Shown: positions 7,959-16,217 of the stretch, piece after piece
How positions within the stretch are numbered: position 1 is the first letter of the stretch
How the letters are laid out: each line of letters begins with the position of its first letter
NCBI GenBank assembly: GCA_012515235.1
Contig: JAAYYU010000188.1
Location: 21,232 to 85,231 of the forward strand
Reading direction: 5' to 3'
DNA from: Candidatus Anammoximicrobium sp.
GTDB taxonomy: Bacteria; Planctomycetota; Planctomycetia; Pirellulales; Pirellulaceae
DNA: 64,000 bases
Program-made: the position numbers and the translations under genes
The notes under the pieces: generated by a model
Seen by the model: the letters and a program-made list of their open reading frames with translations, nothing else
What the model was told of the DNA's origin: nothing
Databases searched by the model: none

Positions 7959-9086
7959 TCATGCTGTCTGTCGGCCCCGCCGGTAGAACGGCAACTCCAC
8001 CACGCGGGCGGACTCCCGTCGGCCGCGGATCTCCACGGCCAGTTCTGTGCCCGGCGCGGCGGCGTCCGCCCGCACGTAGGCCATCGCAATCGGCTTGTCC
8101 AAGGTGGGCGAAAACGTCCCGCTGGTGACCTCGCCTACCCCTTGCCCTTCGGCGAGCACCGCATAGTGTTCGCGGGGCACGCGCCGCCCGGCCACAGTCA
8201 GCCCGATGCGTTTCGGCTGCTGCGGATCGCCCTGCAGACGCCGCAAGGCTTCGGCGCCGACAAACGAACGGTCTGGCAGGTTGACAGCAAAGCCCAATCC
8301 GGCCTGGTACGGGTTGATGCTCTCCGACAGTTCGTGGCCGTACAGCGGCATGCCGGCCTCCAAGCGTAACGTGTCTCGAGCGCCCAGGCCAGCCGGCCTC
8401 AGTCCCGTGTCGCGGCCAGCCCGGAACAGGTTGGCACACAACTCGACGGCATCCTCGGCCCGCACGATCAATTCAAAGCCGTCTTCGCCCGTGTAGCCCG
8501 TGCGCGTCACCGTACACGGGCGGTCAAAGGACTCCGTCACGACGCCCGTATAGTAGCCCATTCGCTCCAGATCGGCCTTCACCAGGCGGCCGACGACCTG
8601 TAAGGCTTGGGGGCCTTGGACCGCGATCATCGCCGTCTCGGTCGTCCGGTCGGCCATCTCGACGTCGCCGTCCGCCGAGTTCAGTTGCGAGCGGAACCAG
8701 GCGACAAGTTTCTCCCGGTTGCAGGCGTTCACGACCAGCAGGTAATACCGCTGGCCGCTGGGCGTCTCCAACTGCGACGCGAGAATGTCGTCCAGGATGC
8801 CGCCCTGCTCGTTGGTCACCAGGGAGTACCGGATCTTGCCCGGCGGGAGATCGGCCACGCGCCGCGTCAGCACCCGGTCCAGGAACCGGCCGGCGTCCTG
8901 GCCGTCGAAACGCAACCGGCCCATGTGCGAGACGTCGAAGACCCCCGCCGCCCGCCGAATCGCGTGATGCTCCTCGACGATCGACGCGTACTGGACGGGC
9001 ATGGACCAGCCGGCAAAGTCCACCATGCGCCCCCCCTGCTCGACATGCCAATCGTACAACGGTGTTTTCGCTGGTTGTTGGTTCAT
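7959..9086 (-). CDS. gcvT: Glycine cleavage system T protein (aminomethyltransferase)
   Basis: A 375-aa tetrahydrofolate-dependent aminomethyltransferase. It releases ammonia and forms 5,10-methylene-THF from the aminomethyl group held on GcvH. Characteristic segments are 'GGRMVDFAGWSMPVQY' near the N-terminus, VFDVSHMGR, 'RTGYTGEDGFELIV' in mid-protein and GEVTSGTFSPTLDKPIAMAY near the C-terminus. Length is normal. It is the promoter-proximal gene of gcvT-gcvH-gcvPA-gcvPB-ligase. I looked for a glycine riboswitch in the 262-bp gap upstream and saw none. Confidence 0.97.
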   Translation of the reverse strand: MNQQPAKTPLYDWHVEQGGRMVDFAGWSMPVQYASIVEEHHAIRRAAGVFDVSHMGRLRFDGQDAGRFLDRVLTRRVADLPPGKIRYSLVTNEQGGILDDILASQLETPSGQRYYLLVVNACNREKLVAWFRSQLNSADGDVEMADRTTETAMIAVQGPQALQVVGRLVKADLERMGYYTGVVTESFDRPCTVTRTGYTGEDGFELIVRAEDAVELCANLFRAGRDTGLRPAGLGARDTLRLEAGMPLYGHELSESINPYQAGLGFAVNLPDRSFVGAEALRRLQGDPQQPKRIGLTVAGRRVPREHYAVLAEGQGVGEVTSGTFSPTLDKPIAMAYVRADAAAPGTELAVEIRGRRESARVVELPFYRRGRQTA

Positions 9087-9348
9087 GCGGGCATTGTAGC
9101 CATTTCAAAGTTCGTTGCCAGGGCCGGTGCGAGCCACGGCAAGAGGCGGGCGGGCCTGCCCGGCGGATCTGATCAGCCGCCGCTTGATTGGCTTCGGGAA
9201 GAGAAAGCGGCAGTGAAGACGGGGCTCTTGGCCTGCCTTCAAGCGTGGACAGCCGGACTGGGGCAAGGTATGCTGCGCGTGCCGTCCGTGGCCAGATCTT
9301 GGAATGTGACAGATATCGTCCGCCAAGTCAAAAAGGCAGGTGCCCCCA

Positions 9349-11436
9349 ATGATTCGCATGACGCTCGTGTGCATCCTGGTCGGGATGAGTACCCAGGCTT
9401 GGTCGGCCGGGGAGTCCTGCGTGTCGGCCATCAACAAGGACTTCACGGTCGTCGACTGCGGCACGCCGATCCGGGTGCTGAAGCTGTACGCCGGCACGCT
9501 GTACAAGCACCCGGAGACGGCGAAGTTGCACCTGCTGCTGGAGTTCGGCAACAACAACGGCTACCGCATCGGCGAGCAGGAGTGGGAGGACGTCTGGCAC
9601 CGCCTGGTGGACGTGGAGTTGGAAAGCGGCCAGACGCGGCAGACCAACGGCAGCGACGGGGTCACGTCGCTGCACTTCCTGCACCCCAACGGGCTGATCT
9701 ACCTGTTCGAGGGCAAGACCCGTCCGGCGAGCCTGGGCGAGTACGACCCGCGCACGGGCAAGTACCGCCGGGTCGGGGCCTTGGGCGACAGCCCGTACAA
9801 GGTCGTGCTCGCGCCCAGCGGCCGAGTGTACGTGGGCGAAGTGAACGGGGGCGTGTCCGTCTGGGACCCCGCCGGGCGGGCACTCATCCACTACGACAGG
9901 CCCGCCGGCCGCAAGATCCATTGGGGCGTGTACACGATGGAGGTCGAAGAGCCCTGGATCTACTGCGGCATGACGAACCAGGGCAAGTGGTTCCTGACAG
10001 CCATCGACACCCGGACCGGCAAAGCCACGAGCTACTTCGACGTCGAAAGCGGGCAGGAGCCGGCCAGGGCCGGGGGGAACAGCGTGACTCGGACGACGGC
10101 GGGCAATCTGTTCTTCGGCCCCTACCCGCTGAAGGACGGCCAGCCGCAGAGGGACGCCCAGGGCAACCCGCTGAAACGGAACCCGCCCGGCGAAAGCAAA
10201 CCCGACAAGAGCCCGCCGCTGGAAGGCAACCGCTCCTGGCCGAACATGTGGAAGGTCGCCGGCTACGCGGGCTCGCGCTCCAAGGAGGCCGAAGAACAAC
10301 TGGGCATCGAGTTCGATCTGACCGACGTCGAGCCGAACAACTGGAACGGCGCCGTCGCCACCGTGCGCTGGCGCAAGAAGGGCGAGGCCGCGTGGCGGAC
10401 GGTGCAGATCAAGGGCTTGGAGCCGGTCGGCATGTCGACCGAGTGCCTGGGCGTAACGCCCGACGGCAAGCTGATCGGCGTGGCCGCCTTCTATGGCTCC
10501 GTGTTCCGCTTCGATCCGCTGACCGGCACGAGCGAACGGCTCGGCCTGGCCCCGGGCAGCGTCTACCAGATCCTGCCCACCGCAGGCCACACGTACTTCT
10601 GCGGCTACGTCTCGTTTCTGGCCGACTACGACCACAGCCAGCCGTACCTGGTCCACAAAGACGGGACGCCGAGCACGAATCCAAAGAACTTCAGCACGGG
10701 CGTCAAGTGGACCCACTGCATGACCCAGGGTCCGGACGGACGGATCTACCTCGGCGGCTACGACGGTCGCCACCGGACCGGCGGCGGATTTTCCATCTTC
10801 GACCCCAAGACCCGGGAGATGAAAAACCTCCGCGAGCCCTGGTTCGTCCACCAAGGCGTGCGCTGCCTGTGCCTGATCCACGGCGGCAAGACGCTGGCCA
10901 TCGCCACGCGCCCCGTCGGCCAAAAGGTGCCGGACCCCAAGGGGCGCATTTTCTTGTTTGACCTGCAGACGCAAGAGATCGTCCGCGAGGTCGTCCTGGA
11001 CGAACTGCCCACGAACCCGGACCAGTTGTTCGTAGCCGGCGAGCGAGCCGTGATCGGCGTCTCCCGCGCCACGGAACCCGACTCGAACGGGCGCGAACAG
11101 GACGTGACGCTGGTCTACGGACTGGACGCGGACAGTGGCAAGGTGCTGTTCCAGAAACGGTATCCGGGCCGCGCCTTCACCGGCATCTGCCGTTACGACC
11201 ACACCGACGTGGTCCGCGGCCCCGACGGCTGCGGTTGGCTGTTCGTCGACGAGTCGTTGTGCCGCATCCACCCCGACGGGACCTTGGAGACGGTTCGCCC
11301 CCAGATCGACTACCGCGGCAAGATGCTCTGGCATGGCAAGACGCTGTACATCTGGAACGGCGGCCGAGTCTACTCCCGCCTGTTCGCCAACGTCGTGCGA
11401 ATCCCCGATTTGTTCGGGGCGTCCGGCGCGCCTTAG
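9349..11436 (+). CDS. Secreted beta-propeller-like protein
   Basis: A 695-aa exported protein with a short signal peptide (residues about 1-20, cleavage near AWSAGES). ATG 9349 is preferred over GTG 9340 because AGG lies eight bases upstream. The sequence is a series of repeating units with 'YDPRTGKYRRVG', FRFDPLTGTSERLG, IFDPKTREMKNL and IFLFDLQTQEIVREV. These are typical of NHL/PQQ-like or 'virginiamycin B lyase'-type propeller blades. No catalytic residues are recognisable. It stands alone, divergent from the gcv operon and convergent with the MFS gene. It probably works in the periplasm or outside; the substrate is unknown. Confidence 0.75.
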   Translation: MIRMTLVCILVGMSTQAWSAGESCVSAINKDFTVVDCGTPIRVLKLYAGTLYKHPETAKLHLLLEFGNNNGYRIGEQEWEDVWHRLVDVELESGQTRQTNGSDGVTSLHFLHPNGLIYLFEGKTRPASLGEYDPRTGKYRRVGALGDSPYKVVLAPSGRVYVGEVNGGVSVWDPAGRALIHYDRPAGRKIHWGVYTMEVEEPWIYCGMTNQGKWFLTAIDTRTGKATSYFDVESGQEPARAGGNSVTRTTAGNLFFGPYPLKDGQPQRDAQGNPLKRNPPGESKPDKSPPLEGNRSWPNMWKVAGYAGSRSKEAEEQLGIEFDLTDVEPNNWNGAVATVRWRKKGEAAWRTVQIKGLEPVGMSTECLGVTPDGKLIGVAAFYGSVFRFDPLTGTSERLGLAPGSVYQILPTAGHTYFCGYVSFLADYDHSQPYLVHKDGTPSTNPKNFSTGVKWTHCMTQGPDGRIYLGGYDGRHRTGGGFSIFDPKTREMKNLREPWFVHQGVRCLCLIHGGKTLAIATRPVGQKVPDPKGRIFLFDLQTQEIVREVVLDELPTNPDQLFVAGERAVIGVSRATEPDSNGREQDVTLVYGLDADSGKVLFQKRYPGRAFTGICRYDHTDVVRGPDGCGWLFVDESLCRIHPDGTLETVRPQIDYRGKMLWHGKTLYIWNGGRVYSRLFANVVRIPDLFGASGAP

Positions 11437-11476
11437 AGTCCCAATTCGTAGGACCCGCTCGCCGTGCGCGCATCCG

Positions 11477-13417
11477 TCACTTTTCCGGTTTGCGATGCAA
11501 CACAACCTGTTCGACCCACGTGGTCTTTCCCCCTCCCCCCTGCCCTGCCCCGGCGGCGAGGGGCTTGGTGGCGTCGATCGCCAGGCCCGTGAGCCCCGCC
11601 AGCAGAAAGGCAGCGGCGCAGGCCAGGAACGCCGCCATCCAGTTCTGGCTGGGGCCGATGATCCAGATCAGCAGCGGCGGCGTGACGGCCGCGCCGAAGT
11701 TGCCCCACATGTTGGTCCAGCCCAACACGGAGGCCGTCTGCCGTCCGCCGATGTCCTGGCAGAACGCCCACACCGTCCCCTGACTCCAATCGGTCAGGAA
11801 CGCCACCAGCGAGAACAGCACGACCGCGCCCCACGGCGAGGGCTCGAACAAGAAACCCAGATAGGCGCCGACCGCCAACAGCCGCGACAAGCCGATCGGC
11901 AGCGAGCGGCTCCACCGCAAGCCCATCGTCCGCAGCAGATAATCCGTCCACAGGCCGCCCAGCACGGTGCCGAACCAGCCGACCAGGGGCGGAATCGAAA
12001 CCAGCAGCGCCCGCTCCTCGACCGGCAACTGGTGAACGCTCTGAAAATAACGCGGGGCCCAAGTCACGATGAACACCCAGCCGACGTTGGTGAACAACTG
12101 CGAAGCGGAGAGCAACCACAGACTGAGACTGGCGGCCAGGCGGGCGAGGGCGGCGGCGGGCGCCCCCCTGCCCTGCCCTGGATCTGGGGTCAGACGCACA
12201 GAATTCAATTTTCGCGGCCCATCGTCCTGCCCGGTGGAAGATTCAGTCCCCGCGAAAATTGAATTCTGTACGTCTGACCCCAACGGCGGAGTCGCAGGAG
12301 CGCGGTTTTCGATCAGGGACCGTTCGGCGTCGTTCACGCCGGTGTGGTCCGCCGGGTGGTTGCGGCACGTCCACCACACCAGCGCAGCGACCGCCAGTCC
12401 CAGGCAACCGTAGACGAACATCATCGGACGCCAGCCTGCGCCGTAAAGTCTCCGCACGGTGTCGCGGTGGGCGGCTTCCAGGATCAGGCGGTTCAGCCGC
12501 TGGACCTGCCGCTCGTCCAACTCTTCCGGCCGCTGGGCCAGCAACCGCCTGGCTTCTCGCTCCAGCGGCAACGACGACGCGGCGGCGCGGCGGAAGAACC
12601 CGCGCCGCGAGATCATGCCGTTCAGGTCGGCGGTGAGTTGCCCGGCGTCGAGACCGGGCGGCGCGGCGAGGGGAACCACGTCGGCCCCCCCTGCCCTCCC
12701 CTGCCCCGGCGCCTTCCGGCGCTCTGTCTCGGCATTCCGCTCCGCTCGATATGCGGTCGCACAGTCCGAGACGGCAGACCGCGTAGTCGTCGGCAGAGCG
12801 TTCAAAATCTTGGCGTTGACGACCGCCGCCACGTCGGCGTCGCCGCCTGGAGCGGAAAGCTCGTAGCAGAACCGCGGCACGTCCAGCAAATCCCGCGGCC
12901 GGAGCGTGGCGGGCGTCGCAGCCGGCGTCAGCCACACGATCAGCGGTCCGCTGGCAAACAGCGCCAGCCAGCCGCCCACGCGCCCGCCGACCGACACGAG
13001 GCTGCTGGCCGTGGCCCGCGCCGACACGGGCATCCACCTGCCGATGAGGCTGGCGCCCGTCGGATACGCGCCGGCCTGCGCGATGCCGAATCCCAATCGC
13101 AGCAGGATCAGCATCCCGAAGCCCGCGGCCACACCGGTCAAGCCGGTCAGCAGCGACCAGCCCAGAACGTAACTGGTCAGCATGAGCCGCGGGCCGAAGC
13201 GGTCCGTCAGCCAGCCGGAAGGGACTTGGCTCAGCGCGTACGTCCAGAAAAAGGCGCTCAGCATCCAGCCCACCTGGCTGTCGGTCAGGCCCAAGTCCTC
13301 CTTGATAAAAACTTCGGCAAAGGAAATGCAGAAGCGATCCAGGTACAACAGCACCGCCATCAGGGCCGTGACGGCCACGACGAGATAGCGGACGCGTGTG
13401 GGGGACGAAGGCGGCAT
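11477..13417 (-). CDS. MFS transporter with large loop insertions
   Basis: A 646-aa inner-membrane transporter of the major facilitator superfamily, well above the usual ~430 residues. N-terminal helices are clear (YLVVAVTALMAVLLYLDRF; WLTDRFGPR is the loop 2-3 signature; 'GFGIAQAGAYPTGASLIGRW'). About 140 extra residues separate the 'LIVWL' helix from 'MFVYGCLGLAVAALVWW'. A further hydrophilic stretch near residues 370-425 contains a peptide encoded by a 96-bp palindromic repeat. C-terminal helices follow from about residue 430. Three CCCTGCCC tracts also lie in its loops. The reading frame is intact. The family resembles anion/hexuronate-type carriers, but substrate cannot be assigned. No Shine-Dalgarno sequence is seen upstream of ATG 13417. 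Confidence 0.85.
   Translation of the reverse strand: MPPSSPTRVRYLVVAVTALMAVLLYLDRFCISFAEVFIKEDLGLTDSQVGWMLSAFFWTYALSQVPSGWLTDRFGPRLMLTSYVLGWSLLTGLTGVAAGFGMLILLRLGFGIAQAGAYPTGASLIGRWMPVSARATASSLVSVGGRVGGWLALFASGPLIVWLTPAATPATLRPRDLLDVPRFCYELSAPGGDADVAAVVNAKILNALPTTTRSAVSDCATAYRAERNAETERRKAPGQGRAGGADVVPLAAPPGLDAGQLTADLNGMISRRGFFRRAAASSLPLEREARRLLAQRPEELDERQVQRLNRLILEAAHRDTVRRLYGAGWRPMMFVYGCLGLAVAALVWWTCRNHPADHTGVNDAERSLIENRAPATPPLGSDVQNSIFAGTESSTGQDDGPRKLNSVRLTPDPGQGRGAPAAALARLAASLSLWLLSASQLFTNVGWVFIVTWAPRYFQSVHQLPVEERALLVSIPPLVGWFGTVLGGLWTDYLLRTMGLRWSRSLPIGLSRLLAVGAYLGFLFEPSPWGAVVLFSLVAFLTDWSQGTVWAFCQDIGGRQTASVLGWTNMWGNFGAAVTPPLLIWIIGPSQNWMAAFLACAAAFLLAGLTGLAIDATKPLAAGAGQGGGGKTTWVEQVVLHRKPEK
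11535..11551. repeat. CCCCCCTGCCCTGCCCC tract (copy 4)
   Basis: C-rich tract near the 3' end of the MFS gene, encoding GAGQGGGG in the C-terminal tail. G-rich strand is the coding strand. Confidence 0.6.
12163..12180. repeat. CCCCCTGCCCTGCCCTG tract (copy 5)
   Basis: C-rich tract in the MFS gene just six bases from the 96-bp palindrome. It encodes PGQGRGA. Confidence 0.6.
12186..12281. mobile_element. 96-bp palindromic element inside the MFS gene
   Basis: An almost perfect inverted repeat. The left arm begins GGGGTCAGACGCACAGAATT and the right arm is its near mirror ending GTACGTCTGACCCC. Each arm carries an EcoRI-like GAATTC within CAGAATTCAATTTTCGCGG. The element is 96 bp, exactly 32 codons, and has no stop in the MFS reading frame, so the gene stays open and gains about 32 residues (roughly 379-411). 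Two related copies lie at 31194-31290 and 34271-34366. It looks like a non-autonomous, REP/BIME-like repeat; no transposase is in the window. Confidence 0.85.
12685..12708. repeat. CCCCCCTGCCCTCCCCTGCCCC tract (copy 6)
   Basis: The longest C-rich tract, inside the extra loop of the MFS gene, encoding PGQGRAGG. Same orientation as the other five. Confidence 0.6.
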
Positions 13418-13431
13418 GGGGGAGGAAGAAA

Positions 13432-13470
13432 GTCAAAAAGTCAAAAAGTGAAAAAGTGAAAAAGTGAAAC
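13432..13470. repeat. 8-bp tandem repeat upstream of MFS gene
   Basis: GTCAAAAA twice, then GTGAAAAA twice and a partial copy, 15 bases upstream of the MFS start codon. A related stretch with GTTTTCACT and CACTTTACACTTTC follows near 13490-13515. The remaining 13418-13655 gap shows no gene. Confidence 0.7.
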
Positions 13471-13655
13471 GGGGTCTGGTTGGTCAGTTTTCACTCTGCA
13501 CTTTACACTTTCTTCCAACAATTCCAACTGCCTCGTTTACTCTGGGAGACTCGGTCGGAACGTACGGCGGAGAACGTCTGCTGTCGCGATGACGGTCCTT
13601 GGGTAGAATTACGGCGGCGCAGACGTTTTCGAATTTCGTCCTCAGGGACACACCG

Positions 13656-14441
13656 ATGGAGATCCCAACTGCTGGCAAACTGTTTCTGGGGGGCTCGCTG
13701 GGGGCTTGCGGAGGCGCTGTCGGGTTGGTGCGTTTGGGCACTGCCCCGTTACTCGTTTTTCGCGACGTCTTTGCCGTGCGCGCCGGCGGGTCCTTGCCGG
13801 AGTCGCTGCAGTATTGCGGCGCGTTGGCCCTGTTCAGTCTGCTTTTTGGCGCGGCGAGCCTGGTGGCGCTGACCGGTCTGATCCAGTTGGCCCGTATGGC
13901 CACTTTCAGTTCGCTGGCGCTGATCCTGCTGATTGCCGCCGGCGCGGCAAGTGCCGCCGGCGGTGGCGGATTATGGCTGGGAGCCTCCCGCCAGTTGGCT
14001 TCGTTCCGCGTCGCCGCGCCGTCGGAAGCAGGGCCCAAGCCGCACGAAGTGGCCACGGCGGCTGAATACGCCTTGGCCCCAGCGCGCGTGGGATTCGCGG
14101 GCCTGCTGGCAAGTTCCGCGCTGCTGCTGGTGCTGTCCTGCGGCAGTCTGAAGGGCAGTCCGAACGGCGCGCGGCCGCGCGTTGCCGTAGGCGTTGTCGG
14201 CCGGTTCTCCGCCGCCAGTGTCACGGGCTTCGCCCTCGTGCTGGCGGCCACGTGGTTTCCGATGCACAAGCTGACGACTGCGCTGACGTCCGGCGGCACG
14301 GTGAAGCCGGACGAGATTGCGCTGTCGATCTCCCGCACGCTGCAGTTGAGCGTGCTGGCCGCCGCCCTGCTGCTGATGCACGGAGTCCTGCTGATTGGGT
14401 TCGGCATCCTGGTGCGGCGAGTGCCAGGCCCGACGAAGTAA
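13656..14441 (+). CDS. Multi-pass membrane protein of unknown function
   Basis: A 261-aa integral membrane protein. ATG 13656 (MEIPTAGKLF) is preferred to the earlier ORF-track start because AGGG lies about nine bases upstream and the preceding 19 residues look non-coding. Hydrophobic segments are visible near residues 5-27, 50-75, 80-105, 140-160, 185-205 and 225-250, giving about six helices. No conserved charged pair, metal site or transporter signature is seen. It stands alone and is convergent with the glycosidase-like gene, whose stop lies 12 bases away. Function unknown. Confidence 0.7.
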   Translation: MEIPTAGKLFLGGSLGACGGAVGLVRLGTAPLLVFRDVFAVRAGGSLPESLQYCGALALFSLLFGAASLVALTGLIQLARMATFSSLALILLIAAGAASAAGGGGLWLGASRQLASFRVAAPSEAGPKPHEVATAAEYALAPARVGFAGLLASSALLLVLSCGSLKGSPNGARPRVAVGVVGRFSAASVTGFALVLAATWFPMHKLTTALTSGGTVKPDEIALSISRTLQLSVLAAALLLMHGVLLIGFGILVRRVPGPTK

Positions 14442-14453
14442 GGACTTCGTGGT

Positions 14454-15908
14454 TCAGCTTCCTTCGCAAAACTGCAACGAATAGAGGTCGGCGTCCTGCA
14501 GTTCAAACCGCAGGCGGACCGTCTGGCCGGCGAGTTTGCTGACGTCCGCGCCGGACTTCCAGTTCACCGTGTGCTCGATGCGGTCGCCGATGATCTCCGG
14601 GCAGTCTGCCAAGGAAAAACCCTCGATCGGTTTCCCGTCAGCCGTCTGCAACTCGACGCGCAGCCCGCCGGCCGCCGATGTCGAGTAATTGATGTTCAGC
14701 CGATTGCCGGAAAAGACGAACGGCTTGGTGATCATCTGCCCGCCGCCATACGGGCCGGACACGGAAACAAAGCCGTCCGGCCGCAGCGAGTATCGCCGCA
14801 CGTGATTGCTGGGGTATCCGGAGTGGTGCTTCACGTACAGCGACAATTCCCGCTCGCCCGTCTGGACGATGCCGCGAGCCGCGTAGTTGGCGCGCGACGT
14901 CCAGTTCTCCAGGTCGAATCCCGGCCGGACGTAGGCTTCCAGGAACGTACGCTTGAAATCGACCCCGCCGCGGGCCGAAGCCAGCAGGATGTCGGTACAG
15001 TCGTTGGCGTAGTTCCACTCCTTCGGCGTGCCGATACGGAAAGCCTCCTCGTCGGTCACCACCCGCCGCCCCGGCAGGAATCGCGTGGGCAGCCCCAAGT
15101 ACAGATGGGGCGCACGCACGTACGGGTCGATTTGGTTCGTATACAGGTGCTGCCGCGGCTTGCCGTCCAGCTCCAAGTCAACCGGCTCGGTCCAGTGAAT
15201 GAAGTCCTGCGAAGTCGTGCGGGCGATCCACCGCACGCTATCGCGGAACACGCGGAAGTAGCACACGTACTGCTTTTCGCTCTCCGACCAGAACGCGTTG
15301 TTCTGCGAATCGAAGGCCCCCTTGGTGATCACCGGCTCCGGTTGCAGTTCCCGCCAGTGGATCCCGTCGGGTGAGGCAAAGGCGATCAGGCCAGGAGCGC
15401 CGGTTCCGCCGAGTGCTTTGTAACGCTGGTCGGCCGGGGCGTCTGGGTTCGCGTCGATGAAGGGCGCAAAGTTGTGACAGCCCCGATGCCGCGCCAGCAC
15501 GACGTTGTTGTCCTTCGTCCCCTGCACCTCGAACAAGCCCAGCTTGGGCCGCGTCCAGTTGACGCCGTCGCGACTCTCGGCGACGCAGGTGACCTCCACG
15601 TCCAGCGTATGCCGCGCGGCCGGCATGCCCCGGTAGTAAAACCGGAACAGGTCGCCGTCCTTCAGCACCGTCTCGTAGCCGCAGTACAGTCCTTCCCACG
15701 GCTGGTCGAACTTCAGCACAATCTCCCGCGGTTGCGGGGCATGCAATTCGAGCCGGGCTCCCTCCAGCCGGTCGATCAGCAGTTGATCGACAAACAACTC
15801 GCGCCGGGCCCCGATGTTGATTTCTCCCTCGGCCGCAGCGGCCGAAACCAGCCGCGCCACGCACCAGCCAGCCAGCAGACCCACCATCAACTTGTTTGCT
15901 CGCGACAT
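14454..15908 (-). CDS. Secreted glycosidase-like five-bladed propeller protein
   Basis: A 484-aa exported protein. ATG 15908 (MSRANKLMVGLLAGWCVARL) has AAAGGAG eight bases upstream. The 585-aa ORF-track version starts in unrelated upstream sequence. After the signal peptide comes 'GARRELFVDQLLIDRLEGAR' and a run of propeller-like strands typical of GH32/GH43-type or DUF-style planctomycete sugar hydrolases ('VAESRDGVNWTRPKLG', 'IAFASPDGIHWRELQPEP', 'IARTTSQDFIHWTEPVDLEL'). A beta-sandwich-like C-terminus follows ('IEHTVNWKSGADVSKLAG'). Catalytic acids cannot be assigned by eye. The expected role is periplasmic or extracellular polysaccharide handling. The next gene upstream belongs to the damaged island. 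Confidence 0.75.
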   Translation of the reverse strand: MSRANKLMVGLLAGWCVARLVSAAAAEGEINIGARRELFVDQLLIDRLEGARLELHAPQPREIVLKFDQPWEGLYCGYETVLKDGDLFRFYYRGMPAARHTLDVEVTCVAESRDGVNWTRPKLGLFEVQGTKDNNVVLARHRGCHNFAPFIDANPDAPADQRYKALGGTGAPGLIAFASPDGIHWRELQPEPVITKGAFDSQNNAFWSESEKQYVCYFRVFRDSVRWIARTTSQDFIHWTEPVDLELDGKPRQHLYTNQIDPYVRAPHLYLGLPTRFLPGRRVVTDEEAFRIGTPKEWNYANDCTDILLASARGGVDFKRTFLEAYVRPGFDLENWTSRANYAARGIVQTGERELSLYVKHHSGYPSNHVRRYSLRPDGFVSVSGPYGGGQMITKPFVFSGNRLNINYSTSAAGGLRVELQTADGKPIEGFSLADCPEIIGDRIEHTVNWKSGADVSKLAGQTVRLRFELQDADLYSLQFCEGS

Positions 15909-16005
15909 GAAAGGGACTCCTTTGTTTTCGGTGTTCTGCAAAGTCATCGTCTGGGTCTCCGGGACAGGCACAGTTCCCGGCTCAACCTTTACCCGCGAGC
16001 ATTTT

Positions 16006-16066
16006 GGAGTGCGGCGCCTTGTCGCCGCTTTGGCTCGATGCCGATGCGACGACCGGCCCTGTGTGT
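16006..16066. mobile_element. GGAGTGCGGCGCC repeat element, partial copy
   Basis: The 35 bases from 16006 (GGAGTGCGGCGCCTTGTCGC...) match the start of the element at 52389 with one difference in that stretch, then diverge. No closing inverted end is seen, so this copy is partial. Its far side abuts the truncated reading frame ending at 16067. Confidence 0.65.
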
Positions 16067-16138
16067 TCAGATGCGTAGCCCCTTGACGGTGTTGTCGAGT
16101 TCGCCGTCCACAACTAGGTCGGTAATGCGCCATGCCAT
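16067..16138 (-). pseudogene. Truncated N-terminal fragment of a conserved planctomycete-type protein
   Basis: An ATG at 16138 opens a 23-codon frame, MAWRITDLVVDGELDNTVKG followed by LRI and stop. The pattern 'WRITDLVVxGELDNxxKG' resembles, from memory, the N-terminus of a small hypothetical protein family common in planctomycetes, in which the chain continues well past this point. Here the frame runs into the GGAGTGCGGCGCC repeat element and stops, so the rest of the gene is missing. The identification is tentative because only about 20 residues remain. Confidence 0.4.
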
Positions 16139-16217
16139 ACGGGTATCGTACCCACAGACCACCACCAGCGAAAGAAGCCCGACGTCGTCCGACTCCGCAC
16201 AAGGGAGCCAAGCCCGC

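Noticed and set aside
9016-9036. Seventh CCCCTGC tract, in gcvT
   Set aside because: The run encodes the conserved EQGGRMVDFAG of GcvT and lacks the second CCCTGCC unit, so it is ordinary coding sequence.
9087-9348. Glycine riboswitch upstream of gcvT
   Set aside because: I looked for the conserved paired-aptamer core in the minus-strand leader and found nothing resembling it.
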